Shown: positions 38,700 to 47,903, counted from the stretch's first letter. The stretch is 48,417 nucleotides of DNA from Longimicrobiaceae bacterium (GCA_030447645.1 JAUJOM010000012.1:50464-98880); one strand, 5' to 3'. The notes: generated from the letters alone by a model not told the origin. Translations and numbers: made by a program.

Positions 38700-38732
38700 C
38701 AGCGGTGTCGTTCCGGACGGACGACACCGCTG
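38700..38732 (+). terminator. Strong 12-bp hairpin after wbpE
   Basis: CAGCGGTGTCGT (38700-38711) and ACGACACCGCTG (38721-38732) pair perfectly over 12 bp with a 9-base loop. It lies 21 bp past the wbpE stop. The following bases (ATGTATTCC) lack a T run, so it may be a Rho-assisted terminator, an mRNA 3'-end stabiliser or an attenuator before the next genes. Confidence 0.55.
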
Positions 38733-38808
38733 ATGTATTCCAGCAGATCCAATGGGTCCTGTGCCAGGGCCAGGACAACAAACCACGAACCGGGGTGCGC
38801 TGAACTTT

Positions 38809-39765
38809 ATGGTAGAGGGGAAAAAAATCTTCATTACTGGTGGGGCGGGCTTCATCGGGTCCACTCTCATCGGCCGGCTAGTGGAGAACAACACGGTTGT
38901 CGCGTTCGACAATCTATCCCGCGACTCTCTGAGCCAGAAGGAGTATAGAAACCATCCAAATCTGACTCTGATCGAGGGCGACATCCTCGACGCGGAGCAC
39001 CTTGCCCGGTCCATGGACGGAGCGGACATCGTCGTTCACTGCGCAGCCGTTGCCGGCATCGACACGGTGATCAAGAAGCCGGTGGATACGATGCGCGTCA
39101 ACATGATCGGCTCGGCAAACGTGCTGGAGGCAGCATCGAAGCTTTCGCGCTGTGACCGGGTGGTCTGCTTCTCCACCAGCGAGGTGTTCGGCCAGCACGC
39201 ATTCCGGTCGACGGAAACAGACAAGACCGTGGTAGGGCAGGTGGGTGAGGCACGCTGGACGTATGCGGTAAGCAAGCTGGCTGAGGAGCACCTGGCAATC
39301 GCCTATTATCACCAGGAGGGTCTTCCGACATCCGTGGTGCGACCGTTCAACGTGTACGGTGGCGGACAGATCGGTGAAGGCGCAATTCGCATCTTCATCG
39401 AACGGGCGATGAGTGACCGCACGATCGAGATTCATGGAGACGGCACCCAGATCCGCGCCTGGTGTTACGTGGATGACATGGTCGACGGCGTGCTCCTCGC
39501 CATGACCCATCCGAAAGCCGTGGGCGAGTCGTTCAACATCGGCAACCAGCGGGCTGTCACTACCATTTACGGGCTCGCCAGCGCCGTGGTCCGCGTTCTG
39601 GACTCGCAATCAACCATCAAGTTCGCCCGCCGGGACTATGTTGACGTGGAGCTGCGTATTCCGGCCGTCGAAAAGGCCAAGGAGCTGTTGGGATTTGAAG
39701 CCAAGGTAGACCTCGACGAGGGAATCCAGCTTACTGCCGACTCTTATAAGAAGCAGCTGGCGTGA
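38809..39765 (+). CDS. NAD-dependent nucleotide-sugar epimerase/dehydratase (extended SDR)
   Basis: A 318-residue SDR. ATG 38809 precedes [15 protein letters not shown]; then [29 protein letters not shown], Tyr152/Lys156 in [35 protein letters not shown] and the C-terminal [14 protein letters not shown]. The pattern is that of 4-epimerases and 4,6-dehydratases; the site lacks the Asp-Glu pair of RmlB-type dehydratases (the TSEVF replaces TDEVY), so an epimerase is slightly favoured. It lies after the wbpE hairpin and its stop overlaps the GTG of the next aminotransferase (GTGA), which makes a joint pathway with that enzyme very likely. Confidence 0.85.
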   Translation: MVEGKKIFITGGAGFIGSTLIGRLVENNTVVAFDNLSRDSLSQKEYRNHPNLTLIEGDILDAEHLARSMDGADIVVHCAAVAGIDTVIKKPVDTMRVNMIGSANVLEAASKLSRCDRVVCFSTSEVFGQHAFRSTETDKTVVGQVGEARWTYAVSKLAEEHLAIAYYHQEGLPTSVVRPFNVYGGGQIGEGAIRIFIERAMSDRTIEIHGDGTQIRAWCYVDDMVDGVLLAMTHPKAVGESFNIGNQRAVTTIYGLASAVVRVLDSQSTIKFARRDYVDVELRIPAVEKAKELLGFEAKVDLDEGIQLTADSYKKQLA

Positions 39766-40871
39766 TCCGGCTCACCATACCGTCGATCGATGAGCGGGAT
39801 CTAGAGGCGGTTCGGGAGGTACTCGAGTCCGGCTATCTCGTGCAGGGCCCCCGGGTCGCCGAGTTCGAGGGCCTGATCGCCGACTATGTGGGGACGGAGC
39901 ACGCGGTAGCGGTGGCAAACTGCACGGCGGCGCTGCATCTCGCGCTGCTCGCGGCCGATGTCGGCCCGGGTGATCGGGTGGCGGTTACCACCTACTCGTG
40001 GCCGGCGACCGCGAACGTCATCGCGCTCTGTGGTGCGGAGCCGGTGTTTGTCGATATCGAACCGGTGACGTACAACATGGATCCGGAGATGCTGCGGGAG
40101 GTTCTCCAGCACACCACCGTCAAGGCGATCCTTCCGGTACACGCGTTCGGCGGGCTGGCGGACATGCCTCGCATTCTCGAGCTGGCGGATCAACAGGGCG
40201 TGCCGGTGATCGAGGATGCCGCGTGCGCGCTCGGAACCGAGCTCGCCGGGCGGCGCGCGGGGGCCTGGGGCACGATGGCGTGTTTCAGCTTTCACCCGCG
40301 CAAGGCCATCACCACCGGCGAGGGCGGAGTGATCACCACCAGCGACGCCGCGCTCGCCCGCCGGCTGCGTATTCTGCGCAACCACGGGCAGGATCCGGAT
40401 GCTCCGGCTCCGGACTTTGTCGCGCCCGGCTACAACCTTCGGCTCACGGAGTTCCAGGCGGCGCTTGGCAGCGCACAAATGGCCAAGCTGGACCGAATTG
40501 TGGAAAACCGCCGCTGCCGGGCTGCTGTTTATGACCGGCTGTTGCAGGGGAGCGCACTTCGCGCTCCCGGTGTGCTCGCGGACTCACGGCATGTCTACCA
40601 ATCGTATGCGGCGCTGCTCCCTCAGGATGCCGCACCGCAGCGTGCCACGATCATCGCCGGCTTGAAGGCAGCCGGGATCGAGACGACCATCGGCACGTAC
40701 CACATGCCGCTCACGACCTATTTCCGCTCGCAAGGCGACTTCGCTCCCGGTGACTTTCCCGTGACGGACGACGTGGCTGCGAGGGCGATCAGTCTGCCGC
40801 TCTATGAAGATCTTGCCATGGACCAGCAGGTTCTGGTGATCGATACGGTCGGGGAGATGCTTGCACGATGA
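39762..40871 (+). CDS. PLP-dependent sugar aminotransferase, DegT/DnrJ/EryC1 family
   Basis: A 369-residue enzyme starting at GTG 39762. Marker segments: [36 protein letters not shown] (Asp for the pyridine nitrogen), and Lys181 in [14 protein letters not shown]. The HPRK and GEGG residues put it in the VioA/PglE/ArnB-like branch that aminates C4 of keto sugars. Together with the preceding SDR and the following PglD-like acyltransferase it would give an N-acylated amino sugar, similar to the bacillosamine or perosamine routes. Which nucleotide and which sugar cannot be read. Confidence 0.88.
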   Translation: MIRLTIPSIDERDLEAVREVLESGYLVQGPRVAEFEGLIADYVGTEHAVAVANCTAALHLALLAADVGPGDRVAVTTYSWPATANVIALCGAEPVFVDIEPVTYNMDPEMLREVLQHTTVKAILPVHAFGGLADMPRILELADQQGVPVIEDAACALGTELAGRRAGAWGTMACFSFHPRKAITTGEGGVITTSDAALARRLRILRNHGQDPDAPAPDFVAPGYNLRLTEFQAALGSAQMAKLDRIVENRRCRAAVYDRLLQGSALRAPGVLADSRHVYQSYAALLPQDAAPQRATIIAGLKAAGIETTIGTYHMPLTTYFRSQGDFAPGDFPVTDDVAARAISLPLYEDLAMDQQVLVIDTVGEMLAR

Positions 40872-40923
40872 GTTGCTCCCGGCGGGGTGCGGGTGTCGGG
40901 CGTGTGTTGGGCTGGTGAACAAA

Positions 40924-41601
40924 ATGAGCAAAGTCCGCCGAATCATCATCTTCGGCACGGGGGGGACCTCGCGTGACATAGCCGATACGCTGGAGGACAT
41001 CAACTCGGCCGGCAATGGACCGGAGTACAGGTGCGTAGGCTTCCTCGACGACGATCCGAGTCTCTGGGGGCAAGTGCAGCTGGGCGTGGAGGTGCTCGGC
41101 CCTCTGGATTCCGCGGGCCGGTTCTCCGATTGCCACTTCGTAAACGGGATCGGCAGTCCTGAAAGTACCTGGAGGAAAAAGGTGATTATTGCCGGCGTGG
41201 GTGTTCCCTTGCAACGATTTGAGACGATCGTACACCCGTCGGCCAGTGTGTCGGATACAGCCCGGCTCGGTGCGGGAACGGTGGTATTCCAGAACGTGAC
41301 GATCACTTCGCGGGTCCAGATCGGTGAACATGTGATGATCCTGCCAAACGCGGTGGTAAGTCATGATGCCATTGTCGGTGACTACACTGCCATAACGGGC
41401 GGCGTCTGCATTTCGGGCGGTGTACGCGTAGGGGAATCCTGCTACCTCGGTACGAATAGCACAATCATCGGTAATGTAAGCATCGGTGATTATAGTCAGG
41501 TGGGGATGGGCAGCGTCGTCCTGCACGACGTGCCGCCGAACACGGTAGTTGTGGGAAATCCTGCCAGATTCCTCCGGCACACGCGCCCGGATTCGGCGTG
41601 A
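40924..41601 (+). CDS. PglD/NeuD-like sugar O/N-acyltransferase
   Basis: A 225-residue protein with the two-domain plan of PglD: an N-terminal Rossmann-like domain that binds the UDP-sugar (RIIIFGTGGTSRDIAD, CVGFLDDDP) and a left-handed beta-helix of hexapeptide repeats (ARLGAGTVVFQNVT, VQIGEHVMILPNAVVSH, with His in SHDAIVGDY as the likely catalytic base, VSIGDYSQVGMGSVV) ending in VVVGNPARF. It would acetylate or otherwise acylate the 4-amino sugar from the preceding gene. ATG 40924 is chosen; upstream in-frame residues are within the end of the aminotransferase region. It lies 52 bp downstream. Confidence 0.88.
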   Translation: MSKVRRIIIFGTGGTSRDIADTLEDINSAGNGPEYRCVGFLDDDPSLWGQVQLGVEVLGPLDSAGRFSDCHFVNGIGSPESTWRKKVIIAGVGVPLQRFETIVHPSASVSDTARLGAGTVVFQNVTITSRVQIGEHVMILPNAVVSHDAIVGDYTAITGGVCISGGVRVGESCYLGTNSTIIGNVSIGDYSQVGMGSVVLHDVPPNTVVVGNPARFLRHTRPDSA

Positions 41602-41619
41602 AGATAGGCGTGAGTCGTC

Positions 41620-42471
41620 ATGCCCTGTGGGCGGAATAAAACCTATACACTCTCGAGGATCGTGGACGAACAAGCTGAGATTCTGACCAGAGCCCAAGCT
41701 GCAACCCTGCTCGACAATAGGATCGCGGAGAACGTTGCCGCGCAGAAGGTCGATCTGATTCAGTGGATATTCGATGGAATCAGCGTCCCCCCGGGCTCGC
41801 GGGTCCTTGAGCTGTGCAGCGGCACCGGCGCTCAAACCACGCGCTTCATTGAACGGGTAGGACAGGAAGGGCGGGTGGTAGCTCTCGACGTTTCTCAGCA
41901 AGCGTTGGACACGCTGATGGGCAAGGTTCCGGGTGAGTACCGTCCCAGAGTCACTGTTGTCCAGTCTGGAATGGACGAATTAAGATCGACTCTGACCGCA
42001 TGGGGATTGGAGCCGCCCTACTTCGACCTGGCATTTTGTGCCTATGGCCTGTACTACAGCGCTGACGTCGGCAATACCTTGGACGAAATGAAGCGCTGGT
42101 TGCGTCCGGGCGGGAGAGTCGCCGTCGTCGGGCCATTCGGCCAAAACAACGCACAGCTTTACGGGCTGCTGGAACGGGGCGGCGTATCCATTCCCGCCTA
42201 TGTGAGGTACACAACCACGGACTTTATGTCTGCTGAAGTGGTACCGTGGGCTGCGCAGAGTTTCGAAAACGTTTCCATTAGCACCGTCGTCAATCGGATC
42301 AGCTGGAGCAAGCCTGCAAATGTCATCGAATATTGGCGAAACACCTCCTACTTCGACGCGGAAAAACTCCCGACCATGGAGCGGCTGGTGGATGAGCATT
42401 TCGCGAACGCTTCAGAGTTCGTGAACGAGAAGTGGATCATGATGCTCGAAGCGTCTCATGCGCGCACCTGA
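41620..42471 (+). CDS. Class I SAM-dependent methyltransferase
   Basis: A 283-residue Rossmann-fold methyltransferase. Motif I is VLELCSGTGAQTTRF, motif II VVALDVSQQAL, and motif IV/post-I region DLAFCAYGLYYSADV, followed by MKRWLRPGGRVAVVGPFGQ. These match the UbiE/Methyltransf_11 type. It begins 18 bp after the acyltransferase gene and its transcript seems to end at the terminator at 42521. In this setting it probably O- or N-methylates a sugar of the repeat unit. A lipid or quinone target is possible but less likely here. The first 20 residues are variable, so an in-frame start further downstream is possible. Confidence 0.82.
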   Translation: MPCGRNKTYTLSRIVDEQAEILTRAQAATLLDNRIAENVAAQKVDLIQWIFDGISVPPGSRVLELCSGTGAQTTRFIERVGQEGRVVALDVSQQALDTLMGKVPGEYRPRVTVVQSGMDELRSTLTAWGLEPPYFDLAFCAYGLYYSADVGNTLDEMKRWLRPGGRVAVVGPFGQNNAQLYGLLERGGVSIPAYVRYTTTDFMSAEVVPWAAQSFENVSISTVVNRISWSKPANVIEYWRNTSYFDAEKLPTMERLVDEHFANASEFVNEKWIMMLEASHART

Positions 42472-42520
42472 AAGCATTCCGGCCCCACGAATGAAAACCA
42501 ACCGTCCGGCGGCATAGATA

Positions 42521-42553
42521 CCCGGGGCCAACATCTGGCCTCGGGGTCTTCTT
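42521..42553 (+). terminator. Intrinsic terminator after the methyltransferase gene
   Basis: CCCGGGGCCA (42521-42530) pairs with TGGCCTCGGG (42536-42545), with one G-U pair and a 5-base loop, and is followed by a T-rich tail (GTCTTCTT). This is the best intrinsic terminator in the window. It lies 50 bp after the methyltransferase stop and just upstream of the glycosyltransferase ATG (42562). Confidence 0.65.
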
Positions 42554-42561
42554 AAACTCAG

Positions 42562-43581
42562 ATGCGAATCCTACATGGTCCGGTCGAAATCTCCGGACAG
42601 TGCGCGCTTTCCGCCTTCGGGCAGCGTGAGATCGGTCACACCGCCCACACGTTTTTCCCACGGCATCCCCGGCATGCACCCGCGGACTTCCCCGTCGTAG
42701 CGGGCGACAAGTGGATTCGCCTGGTGGAGATGCTCGGGAAATTCGCCCGGCTAGCGCCAAGGTACGACGTTTTTCACTTTCACTTTGCACTTTCCTTCCT
42801 GCCGGAGGCGTTCGGAAATGTCGATGCGCGTCTGCTACGGCGACTCGGCAAGTGCGTGGTGGTGGAGTTCTGGGGGAACGACGTTCACCTGGCTTCGGTT
42901 GACGCGCAGCGAAATGCGTACTTCAAGAACGCCTGTGACGTCGACGAGGAGCTGAGCCGGAAACGTCTGGAACGCTGGGCTGAAATCACGGACGGACACG
43001 TGATTGTTTCGGACAATTATTTTGATCCCTTCCTGCAACCATACTTTTCGCACATTCATGTCGTCCGGCAACGGGTCGATACCCGGCATTTAGCTCCCAG
43101 TTACCCACGCGCGGATGTAGCCGAGCCGCACCTGGTGCATGCGCCGACTGACACATCGGTAAAGGGAACACGCTACATCCGCGATGCGGTGCAGAGTCTC
43201 AGGGCCAGGGGCTTCCGGTTCGAGTACACCGAGGTGATCGGTATGCCGCAGTCGCAGGCGCTCAGCATTTACCGGCAGGCCGACCTGATTATCGATCAGC
43301 TACGTATCGGAACACCCGGTGTTTTAGCCGCCGAAGCAATGAGCCTGGGGAAGCCCGTTATATGCTATACCCTGCCGGAGCTCGTTCCCACGTTTCCGGA
43401 GGGCTTCCCGATCATTAATGCTAATCCCGACACGATCGAGACGGTGCTGGAAGAATGGTTGCAGCGTCCGGAGGACCGTCATCGAGTCGGGCTACAGTCC
43501 CGCGAATACGCGGAGCGCGTACATGACTGCCGCATCGTGGCCTCCCGTCTGGTGCAGGCGTATCAGAGTGCGCGGCAGTAG
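42562..43581 (+). CDS. GT-B glycosyltransferase (GT4-like)
   Basis: A 339-residue protein. The N-terminal domain starts MRILHGPVEISGQ and includes YDVFHFHFALSFLP and VVEFWGNDVHLAS, typical of GT4 enzymes that read 'H-x-H' in this position. The C-domain has LVHAPTDTSVKGTRYI, then DLIIDQLRIGTPGVLAAEAMSLGKPVI, whose G-x-x-x-x-E-A-M-x-x-G-K-P-V is the donor-site motif. The first Glu of the EX7E is replaced by a Gly/Thr stretch (RIGTPGVLAAE). It probably adds one sugar of the repeat unit. It starts 8 bases after the terminator, so it may have its own promoter or depend on read-through. Confidence 0.8.
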   Translation: MRILHGPVEISGQCALSAFGQREIGHTAHTFFPRHPRHAPADFPVVAGDKWIRLVEMLGKFARLAPRYDVFHFHFALSFLPEAFGNVDARLLRRLGKCVVVEFWGNDVHLASVDAQRNAYFKNACDVDEELSRKRLERWAEITDGHVIVSDNYFDPFLQPYFSHIHVVRQRVDTRHLAPSYPRADVAEPHLVHAPTDTSVKGTRYIRDAVQSLRARGFRFEYTEVIGMPQSQALSIYRQADLIIDQLRIGTPGVLAAEAMSLGKPVICYTLPELVPTFPEGFPIINANPDTIETVLEEWLQRPEDRHRVGLQSREYAERVHDCRIVASRLVQAYQSARQ

Positions 43582-43644
43582 ACCGGGCCGACGGTGTGAA
43601 CGCGCAGTGCCCAACTCTTGCTTGCTGTCAACTACGGAGAAGCT

Positions 43645-44472
43645 GTGTCGTTCCGAATTGTGATGCTTACAAATGGTAACCCGCACGGGCTGCGGATCCT
43701 CCAGGGCCTCGAAAAACGACAGGCACGTATTACAGCTGTCGTGCTGGAAGCTCCTCTGCATCCGCGTGCTTACCTGACTCAATCGGCCGGCTCGGGTGGG
43801 AAATGGTTGGCGTGGCCACGGGCCGTGAAGCGATGGCTGGCGACTCTACGACGTGTTGCTGGAGCACGCAGGACTTATCTGCCCTATACAGAGCGTCTGG
43901 TAATAACCGGCGCGCTGAACAGTGAACAGATGAAGAGAGATCTGGAAGGCTTGGCTCCAGATTTCATCATCCTGGGCGGCGTCGGTATCTTGAAGGCTCC
44001 CCTGATCGAGGTAGCCCGGCATGGCGTAATCAATTCGCATCCCGGATTGCTTCCCTGGATTCGCGGCACCGGAGTGGTGGGCAGAGCACTTGAGCGGGGG
44101 ATACCGGTCGGAGCTACCTGCCACTATGTGAGCAGCGGGATCGATACCGGTGCAATGATCGAGCGCCGCCTGTTGCCGGTCACCGGGAAGGAAATTGCTC
44201 TGGCCGAACTCGAAGCCGGTGCTGATCAGCTTACTTCCGAGATGATGGTTGACGTGGTGGTAGAACAGTTGCTTCACGGCAACGTCCCCGCGGCGGTGCA
44301 GCAAACGACGAAGTTCCCCATGTGCTCATGGATGTCGGCCGAGGAGCGCGTGGGTGTCGATGAACAGGTCCGTGCAGGCCGCGCGAAACAGCTCTTCGAA
44401 GGCTGGCGGCCGGCCGGTATTGACAGTGAGAAGTGTCAGCTGCCAGCGGACTATCAACCCGAGGAAATCTAG
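43645..44472 (+). CDS. Formyltransferase-family protein (sugar N-formyltransferase-like)
   Basis: A 275-residue protein starting at GTG 43645 with GGAGA 6 bases upstream. Its centre is the formyltransferase fold: DFIILGGVGIL, then GVINSHPGLLPWIRGTG, with Asn130 and His132, and GATCHYVSSGIDTGAMI with Asp167. This N-x-H...D triad is the catalytic set of enzymes that use N10-formyltetrahydrofolate, including N-formyltransferases for dTDP- or UDP-4-amino sugars (VioF, WlaRD type). The aminotransferase at 39762 supplies a suitable amine. The N-terminal 70 residues contain a basic linker (RAVKRWLATLRRVAG) not usual in the family. The next gene starts 3 bp after its stop. Confidence 0.82.
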   Translation: MSFRIVMLTNGNPHGLRILQGLEKRQARITAVVLEAPLHPRAYLTQSAGSGGKWLAWPRAVKRWLATLRRVAGARRTYLPYTERLVITGALNSEQMKRDLEGLAPDFIILGGVGILKAPLIEVARHGVINSHPGLLPWIRGTGVVGRALERGIPVGATCHYVSSGIDTGAMIERRLLPVTGKEIALAELEAGADQLTSEMMVDVVVEQLLHGNVPAAVQQTTKFPMCSWMSAEERVGVDEQVRAGRAKQLFEGWRPAGIDSEKCQLPADYQPEEI

Positions 44473-44475
44473 CCC

Positions 44476-45894
44476 ATGCCTGTCCGGTACGCTGTTCAAA
44501 TCGACCCAGAGTGGGAGGATCACGCTGGGTACGCGATAGATCTTTTGCTGGAGGGTGTAGGAGTTCTGGCCACTCGCGTGGGCAATCCGGCGGATGCGGA
44601 TGTCGTGTACTCGTACGACAAGCCGCCCACATTGCCGGGCGCTTCGGTCTGGATCCAGGCGGATCAGGTCCGGGACTGGAACGCCGCCACCGCCCGGGTG
44701 AGCTGGCTCGACGATCTGCCGCTCCTGTACCAGCACCAGCCCCCGACATCCACGGGGGAAGCGAGCGAGGATTTTTTAGGCGACATCGTGTATTCAACGT
44801 ACGCGCTGGCGACGGGTGCCCTCGAGCAGCAACAGCAAAAAGATGCCTGGGGGGTTCCAGGGTGCTGGAAACGCCCGCCGTGGCGATGTACGCGGATCAA
44901 CTTGCCGGAAAGCTGCGCCAGCAGAAGCCGGGTTTCCAACCGCCCCACGCTGGCCGAACGGCAAGCAGTACGGGGTGGTGCTGTCTCACGACGTGGACAA
45001 TCCCTTTTCACACCCGGTTAGCTGCCACCTCCGCCGGTTCCGCAGGCACATGCGGCAGCCAGCTCCGCTGTCGGCCGTGCGTAGTCTCGCCAGCCTGACC
45101 CGGAGCTTCGTACGCAATCGCTGGCACTCATTCACCACAGGCGGCCGGGATCCGAACTTTTGCTTTGATGCATGGATGGAGTTGCAGGCGAGACTCACGG
45201 CCAAGTCGTGCTTTTATGTGGGGTCACGAGCTTCGTAGATCCGACCGGAGCACCAGTGGACGTCAACTATGACTTCCGCGATCCGGCGATGGTCGGCGCC
45301 ATGCGCAAAGCCATTGAAAACGGGTGGGAAATCGGTCTGCACGCCTCGGTCAACGCAAGGCAGGACCCAATCCGGTTCAGAAGGAGAGCAACTTCTCGAG
45401 GCTCAGCTCGATGGGTATCGGCTGAAGGGCCTGAGCACCATTACTGGGCGACTGATGCGGAAACGCCGGAGCGAACGTTGTGGGCGCATGCTTCCGCCGG
45501 ATTTGAGTACGATTCCTCCCTTGGCCTCAATGACTCGCCCGGCTTTCGGCGGGGACTGATGTGGCCATTCCATCCATTCGATCGGGAGCGGGCGCAGATC
45601 GTGCCGATTCTGGAAGTTCCGCCTACCCTGATGGACGGAGGCGTGTTTTACCGGGATGTGACTGCGGACGAAGGAGCCGAGGCGATTTCGGCCCACCTGC
45701 GCCGCGTCTTCACGGCGGGTGGCGCGGCGGTGCTGGACTGGCACCTGGAGCAATGCAATCCCGCACGGTTGCGCGGGGCTGGGCCGGTACTCAGCAGCGT
45801 GCTACTGGAGCTGGCAGGGGATGGCGATATATTCTGGGCGTCGCCGGCCGAACTCGCCGACTGGTGGCAGACTCGGCGCAAGCGGCTTGAGTAG
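44476..45894 (+). pseudogene. Polysaccharide-deacetylase-like protein 1, about five frameshifts
   Basis: From ATG 44476 the frame gives an N-terminal domain (VRYAVQIDPEWEDHAGYAI, DADVVYSYDKPP). After frame changes near 44870 and 44945 it continues VLETPAVAMYADQLAG and YGVVLSHDVDNPFSH (the HDVD metal motif of NodB-type deacetylases); near 45230 it changes to VTSFVDPTGAPVD and GWEIGLHASVNA (second metal/His motif), then changes twice near 45385 and 45435 (EQLLEAQLDGYRLKGL, then HHYWATDAE) to an intact end with AAVLDWHLEQCNP. The rebuilt protein is about 470 residues. Deacetylase-like proteins with an extra N-terminal domain are common in glycan loci. All expected motifs survive, again suggesting recent or technical indels. 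Confidence 0.7.
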
Positions 45895-45944
45895 CGCGGA
45901 GGAAGCGCCTAGCGTTACGGGGATTCACTCGGGTAACCAGATCC

Positions 45945-46655
45945 ATGTCGAATTTTTCCCATTCGCGGCTCAGGGACATGTACCGCCGCTCGCTCGCTGC
46001 AGGTTATCGCCCAATCCCGTTTGGCGACGAGCAGGGTGAGGCAGGTCCGTATATCCTGTGGCGACACGATGTAGACCTGGAGCTTCCCGCCGCGATCTCC
46101 ATGGCGGAAGTGGAGGCTGAGGAGGGCATTCGGTCGACTTACTTCCTGATGACCCGTAGCTGGTTTTATAATCTGTTTTCGTGGGAAGGGGTTGAAGCAG
46201 TACAGCGCCTGGGTGAACTCGGCCATTCAGTCGGGCTTCATTGTGACATCCATCTATCACGCGATAGCATCATAGACGTGCCGGCTGTCGAGAAGCGTGT
46301 CGAGGAGGAGTTCGAGCTTGTAGACTCGGCGTTCCCGGGAGTTTTTCGTCGCGTGGTGTCTTTTCATAATCCGCCCGTATCCGTCCTCCGCCGCGAGTTC
46401 GCCGGGTTCTATAGCGCATATCAGGCGAAGTTCTTTTCGGATATCAAGTATCTTTCAGATTCGAACCGCGTGTGGCGCGACGGCGAGCCGGAGAGGTGGT
46501 TCGATGGAGAGCGGTATCCCTGGCTTTCTATTCTCCTTCACCCCGTCATATGGGCGTATCCAGGCGACACAATGCCAGAGGGAATGAAAGCATACCTCGA
46601 TCGGCGGCGGGAAAAGGCACGTGCGATGTTGATAGCCGACGATGTGCAGGTCTGA
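45945..46655 (+). CDS. Polysaccharide-deacetylase-like protein 2
   Basis: A 236-residue protein from ATG 45945. ILWRHDVDLE (His41, Asp42, Asp44) matches motif 1 of the NodB fold, GIRSTYFLM is the strand that follows, LGHSVGLHCDIHLSRD is motif 2 with metal His residues, and VSFHNPP is a later family segment. It is about half the size of the preceding deacetylase-like protein and lacks its N-terminal domain. It would remove acetyl groups from amino sugars, or only bind them if the catalytic set is incomplete; I could not locate a clear motif 3 Arg. It lies 50 bp after that gene. No signal peptide is seen, so the substrate is likely cytoplasmic. Confidence 0.75.
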   Translation: MSNFSHSRLRDMYRRSLAAGYRPIPFGDEQGEAGPYILWRHDVDLELPAAISMAEVEAEEGIRSTYFLMTRSWFYNLFSWEGVEAVQRLGELGHSVGLHCDIHLSRDSIIDVPAVEKRVEEEFELVDSAFPGVFRRVVSFHNPPVSVLRREFAGFYSAYQAKFFSDIKYLSDSNRVWRDGEPERWFDGERYPWLSILLHPVIWAYPGDTMPEGMKAYLDRRREKARAMLIADDVQV

Positions 46656-46659
46656 GAAC

Positions 46660-46857
46660 ATGAATTTGTACATTGAATCGGTGAGTGCGAGCAGCGGATT
46701 TGCCTACAGGTGGCCGCGTAAAATCACTGCTACTCCGATCACCGGGTTCGAGCTAAGCCCGTCAAGAGCACGTCCTCACTACCTTGCTGCACAGGTTGAT
46801 CTAGGTTTTAGCGACACTGCCCTCCAAGATCGTTACCCCCCCCCAGGAGTGGCATGA
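46660..46857 (+). CDS. Small hypothetical protein, 65 residues
   Basis: ATG 46660 opens a 65-codon frame with a Ser/Arg/Pro-rich product of no known family (YRWPRKITATPITGFEL in the middle). It is listed because its TGA overlaps the ATG of the FemAB-like gene (ATGA), which is the way coupled genes in this window are arranged, and because it is read through a run of nine C (46836-46844). It may also be just a leader region. Low confidence. Confidence 0.3.
   Translation: MNLYIESVSASSGFAYRWPRKITATPITGFELSPSRARPHYLAAQVDLGFSDTALQDRYPPPGVA
46836..46844 (+). repeat. Homopolymer tract of nine C next to a ribosome site
   Basis: Nine consecutive C lie immediately before AGGAG (46845-46849) and 9 bases before the ATG at 46854. 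It is the longest homopolymer I noticed in the window and is a candidate slippage site. Confidence 0.7.
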
Positions 46858-47903
46858 AAGTTCTTCCACTGGACGAGCAGACACAGAAGATGGTCGAGGC
46901 TCGGCTACGTGAACCTGGAAATCTCCCGGAACATCACCCGGTGTGGGTGGATATCCTCTCTGCAGCTGGCATTTCGTGCCGAGGCCTGGTTGCGGTTGCT
47001 GAAAACCGTGCGCTCGGCTGGCTTCTGTACGCAGTGGACCATGGCCCGTTCGGCACCGTTGTGAATTCTACCCCGCTCATTGCATACGGAGGGCCGGCAG
47101 AGCTGGAGGGCGCCGGTGCAGCCGGGGCTTACCTTCTCGAGGCCCTCCGCTCCGAGGCCGAGGCATTAGATGCAGAGGTTCTAAGCGTTGGGACCTCTCC
47201 TTTCTCGAGTCCCGACGTTGAAGAGCTCTACCGGCGGAGCATTGGTGCGACGCACGAAATCGAGAACTTTGTTCAGGTACACGACCTCGCTCTCCACCCA
47301 ATCGAGCAGTTGCCAAGAAAGCGTCGCAACGCCTTCCGCGCTGAACTCCGTCGAGCCGAGCGCTTCGGTCTGCGCGTGGTGCACCGTCTGACATCAGCGC
47401 AGTTCGAGCAATGGCTTGCGATTTACGACCGCCGACTGCGAGAGATAGGCGCGGTACCGCATCCTGAGCAATTTCACCGTGGGGCATTCGAGCGCGGAGT
47501 GCCCGCTGGACTAGTTGAATTCTGGGGCGTGCTGGACGGTGAGGAACTCATCGGAGGCGTTATGTTTCTGGTGTCCAAGGACGTAGCTCATTACTTTTCT
47601 TCCGCATTCTTGGATTCACATCGGCACTTGTTCCCGACTACGTACCTGCTCGACGAAGCCTTCAAGCAGTTCATCGCTCGTGGTGTGCGGCGTTTCAACT
47701 GGCAGTCGAGTCCGGGGCGGGGTGGCGTGTACGATTACAAAGCGCGTTGGGGAGCGCAGGAGGGAAGACACCTGTATATGTCAGCATTGCTGAAGCCGCA
47801 ATCGAAGTTATTCGACGCAGAGGTCTCCGAGATCAAGCAGGCATACCCGTCATGGTTCATCCTGCCTTTCTCCGCCTGGCCAAGCTCATCGGTGCATAGA
47901 TGA
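46854..47903 (+). CDS. FemAB/GNAT-type acyltransferase
   Basis: A 349-residue protein that has the double-GNAT layout of the FemABX family. The N-domain includes HHPVWVDILSAAG and NSTPLIAYGG; the linker is basic (LPRKRRNAFRAELRRAERFG, a stretch always present where the family binds its acyl donor); the C-domain has LVEFWGVLDGEELIGGVMFLVSKDVAHYF and FNWQSSPGRGGVYDYKARWG. Members use aminoacyl-tRNA or acyl-CoA, and polysaccharide-locus versions probably put acyl or amino-acid groups on sugars. AGGAG lies 4 bases before ATG 46854. It follows two deacetylase-like genes and precedes an aminotransferase gene, so it likely acts on an amino sugar. Confidence 0.8.
   Translation: MKVLPLDEQTQKMVEARLREPGNLPEHHPVWVDILSAAGISCRGLVAVAENRALGWLLYAVDHGPFGTVVNSTPLIAYGGPAELEGAGAAGAYLLEALRSEAEALDAEVLSVGTSPFSSPDVEELYRRSIGATHEIENFVQVHDLALHPIEQLPRKRRNAFRAELRRAERFGLRVVHRLTSAQFEQWLAIYDRRLREIGAVPHPEQFHRGAFERGVPAGLVEFWGVLDGEELIGGVMFLVSKDVAHYFSSAFLDSHRHLFPTTYLLDEAFKQFIARGVRRFNWQSSPGRGGVYDYKARWGAQEGRHLYMSALLKPQSKLFDAEVSEIKQAYPSWFILPFSAWPSSSVHR

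Noticed and set aside
40789..41901. 370-codon minus-strand frame
   Set aside because: Antisense to the PglD-like and methyltransferase genes, no domain.
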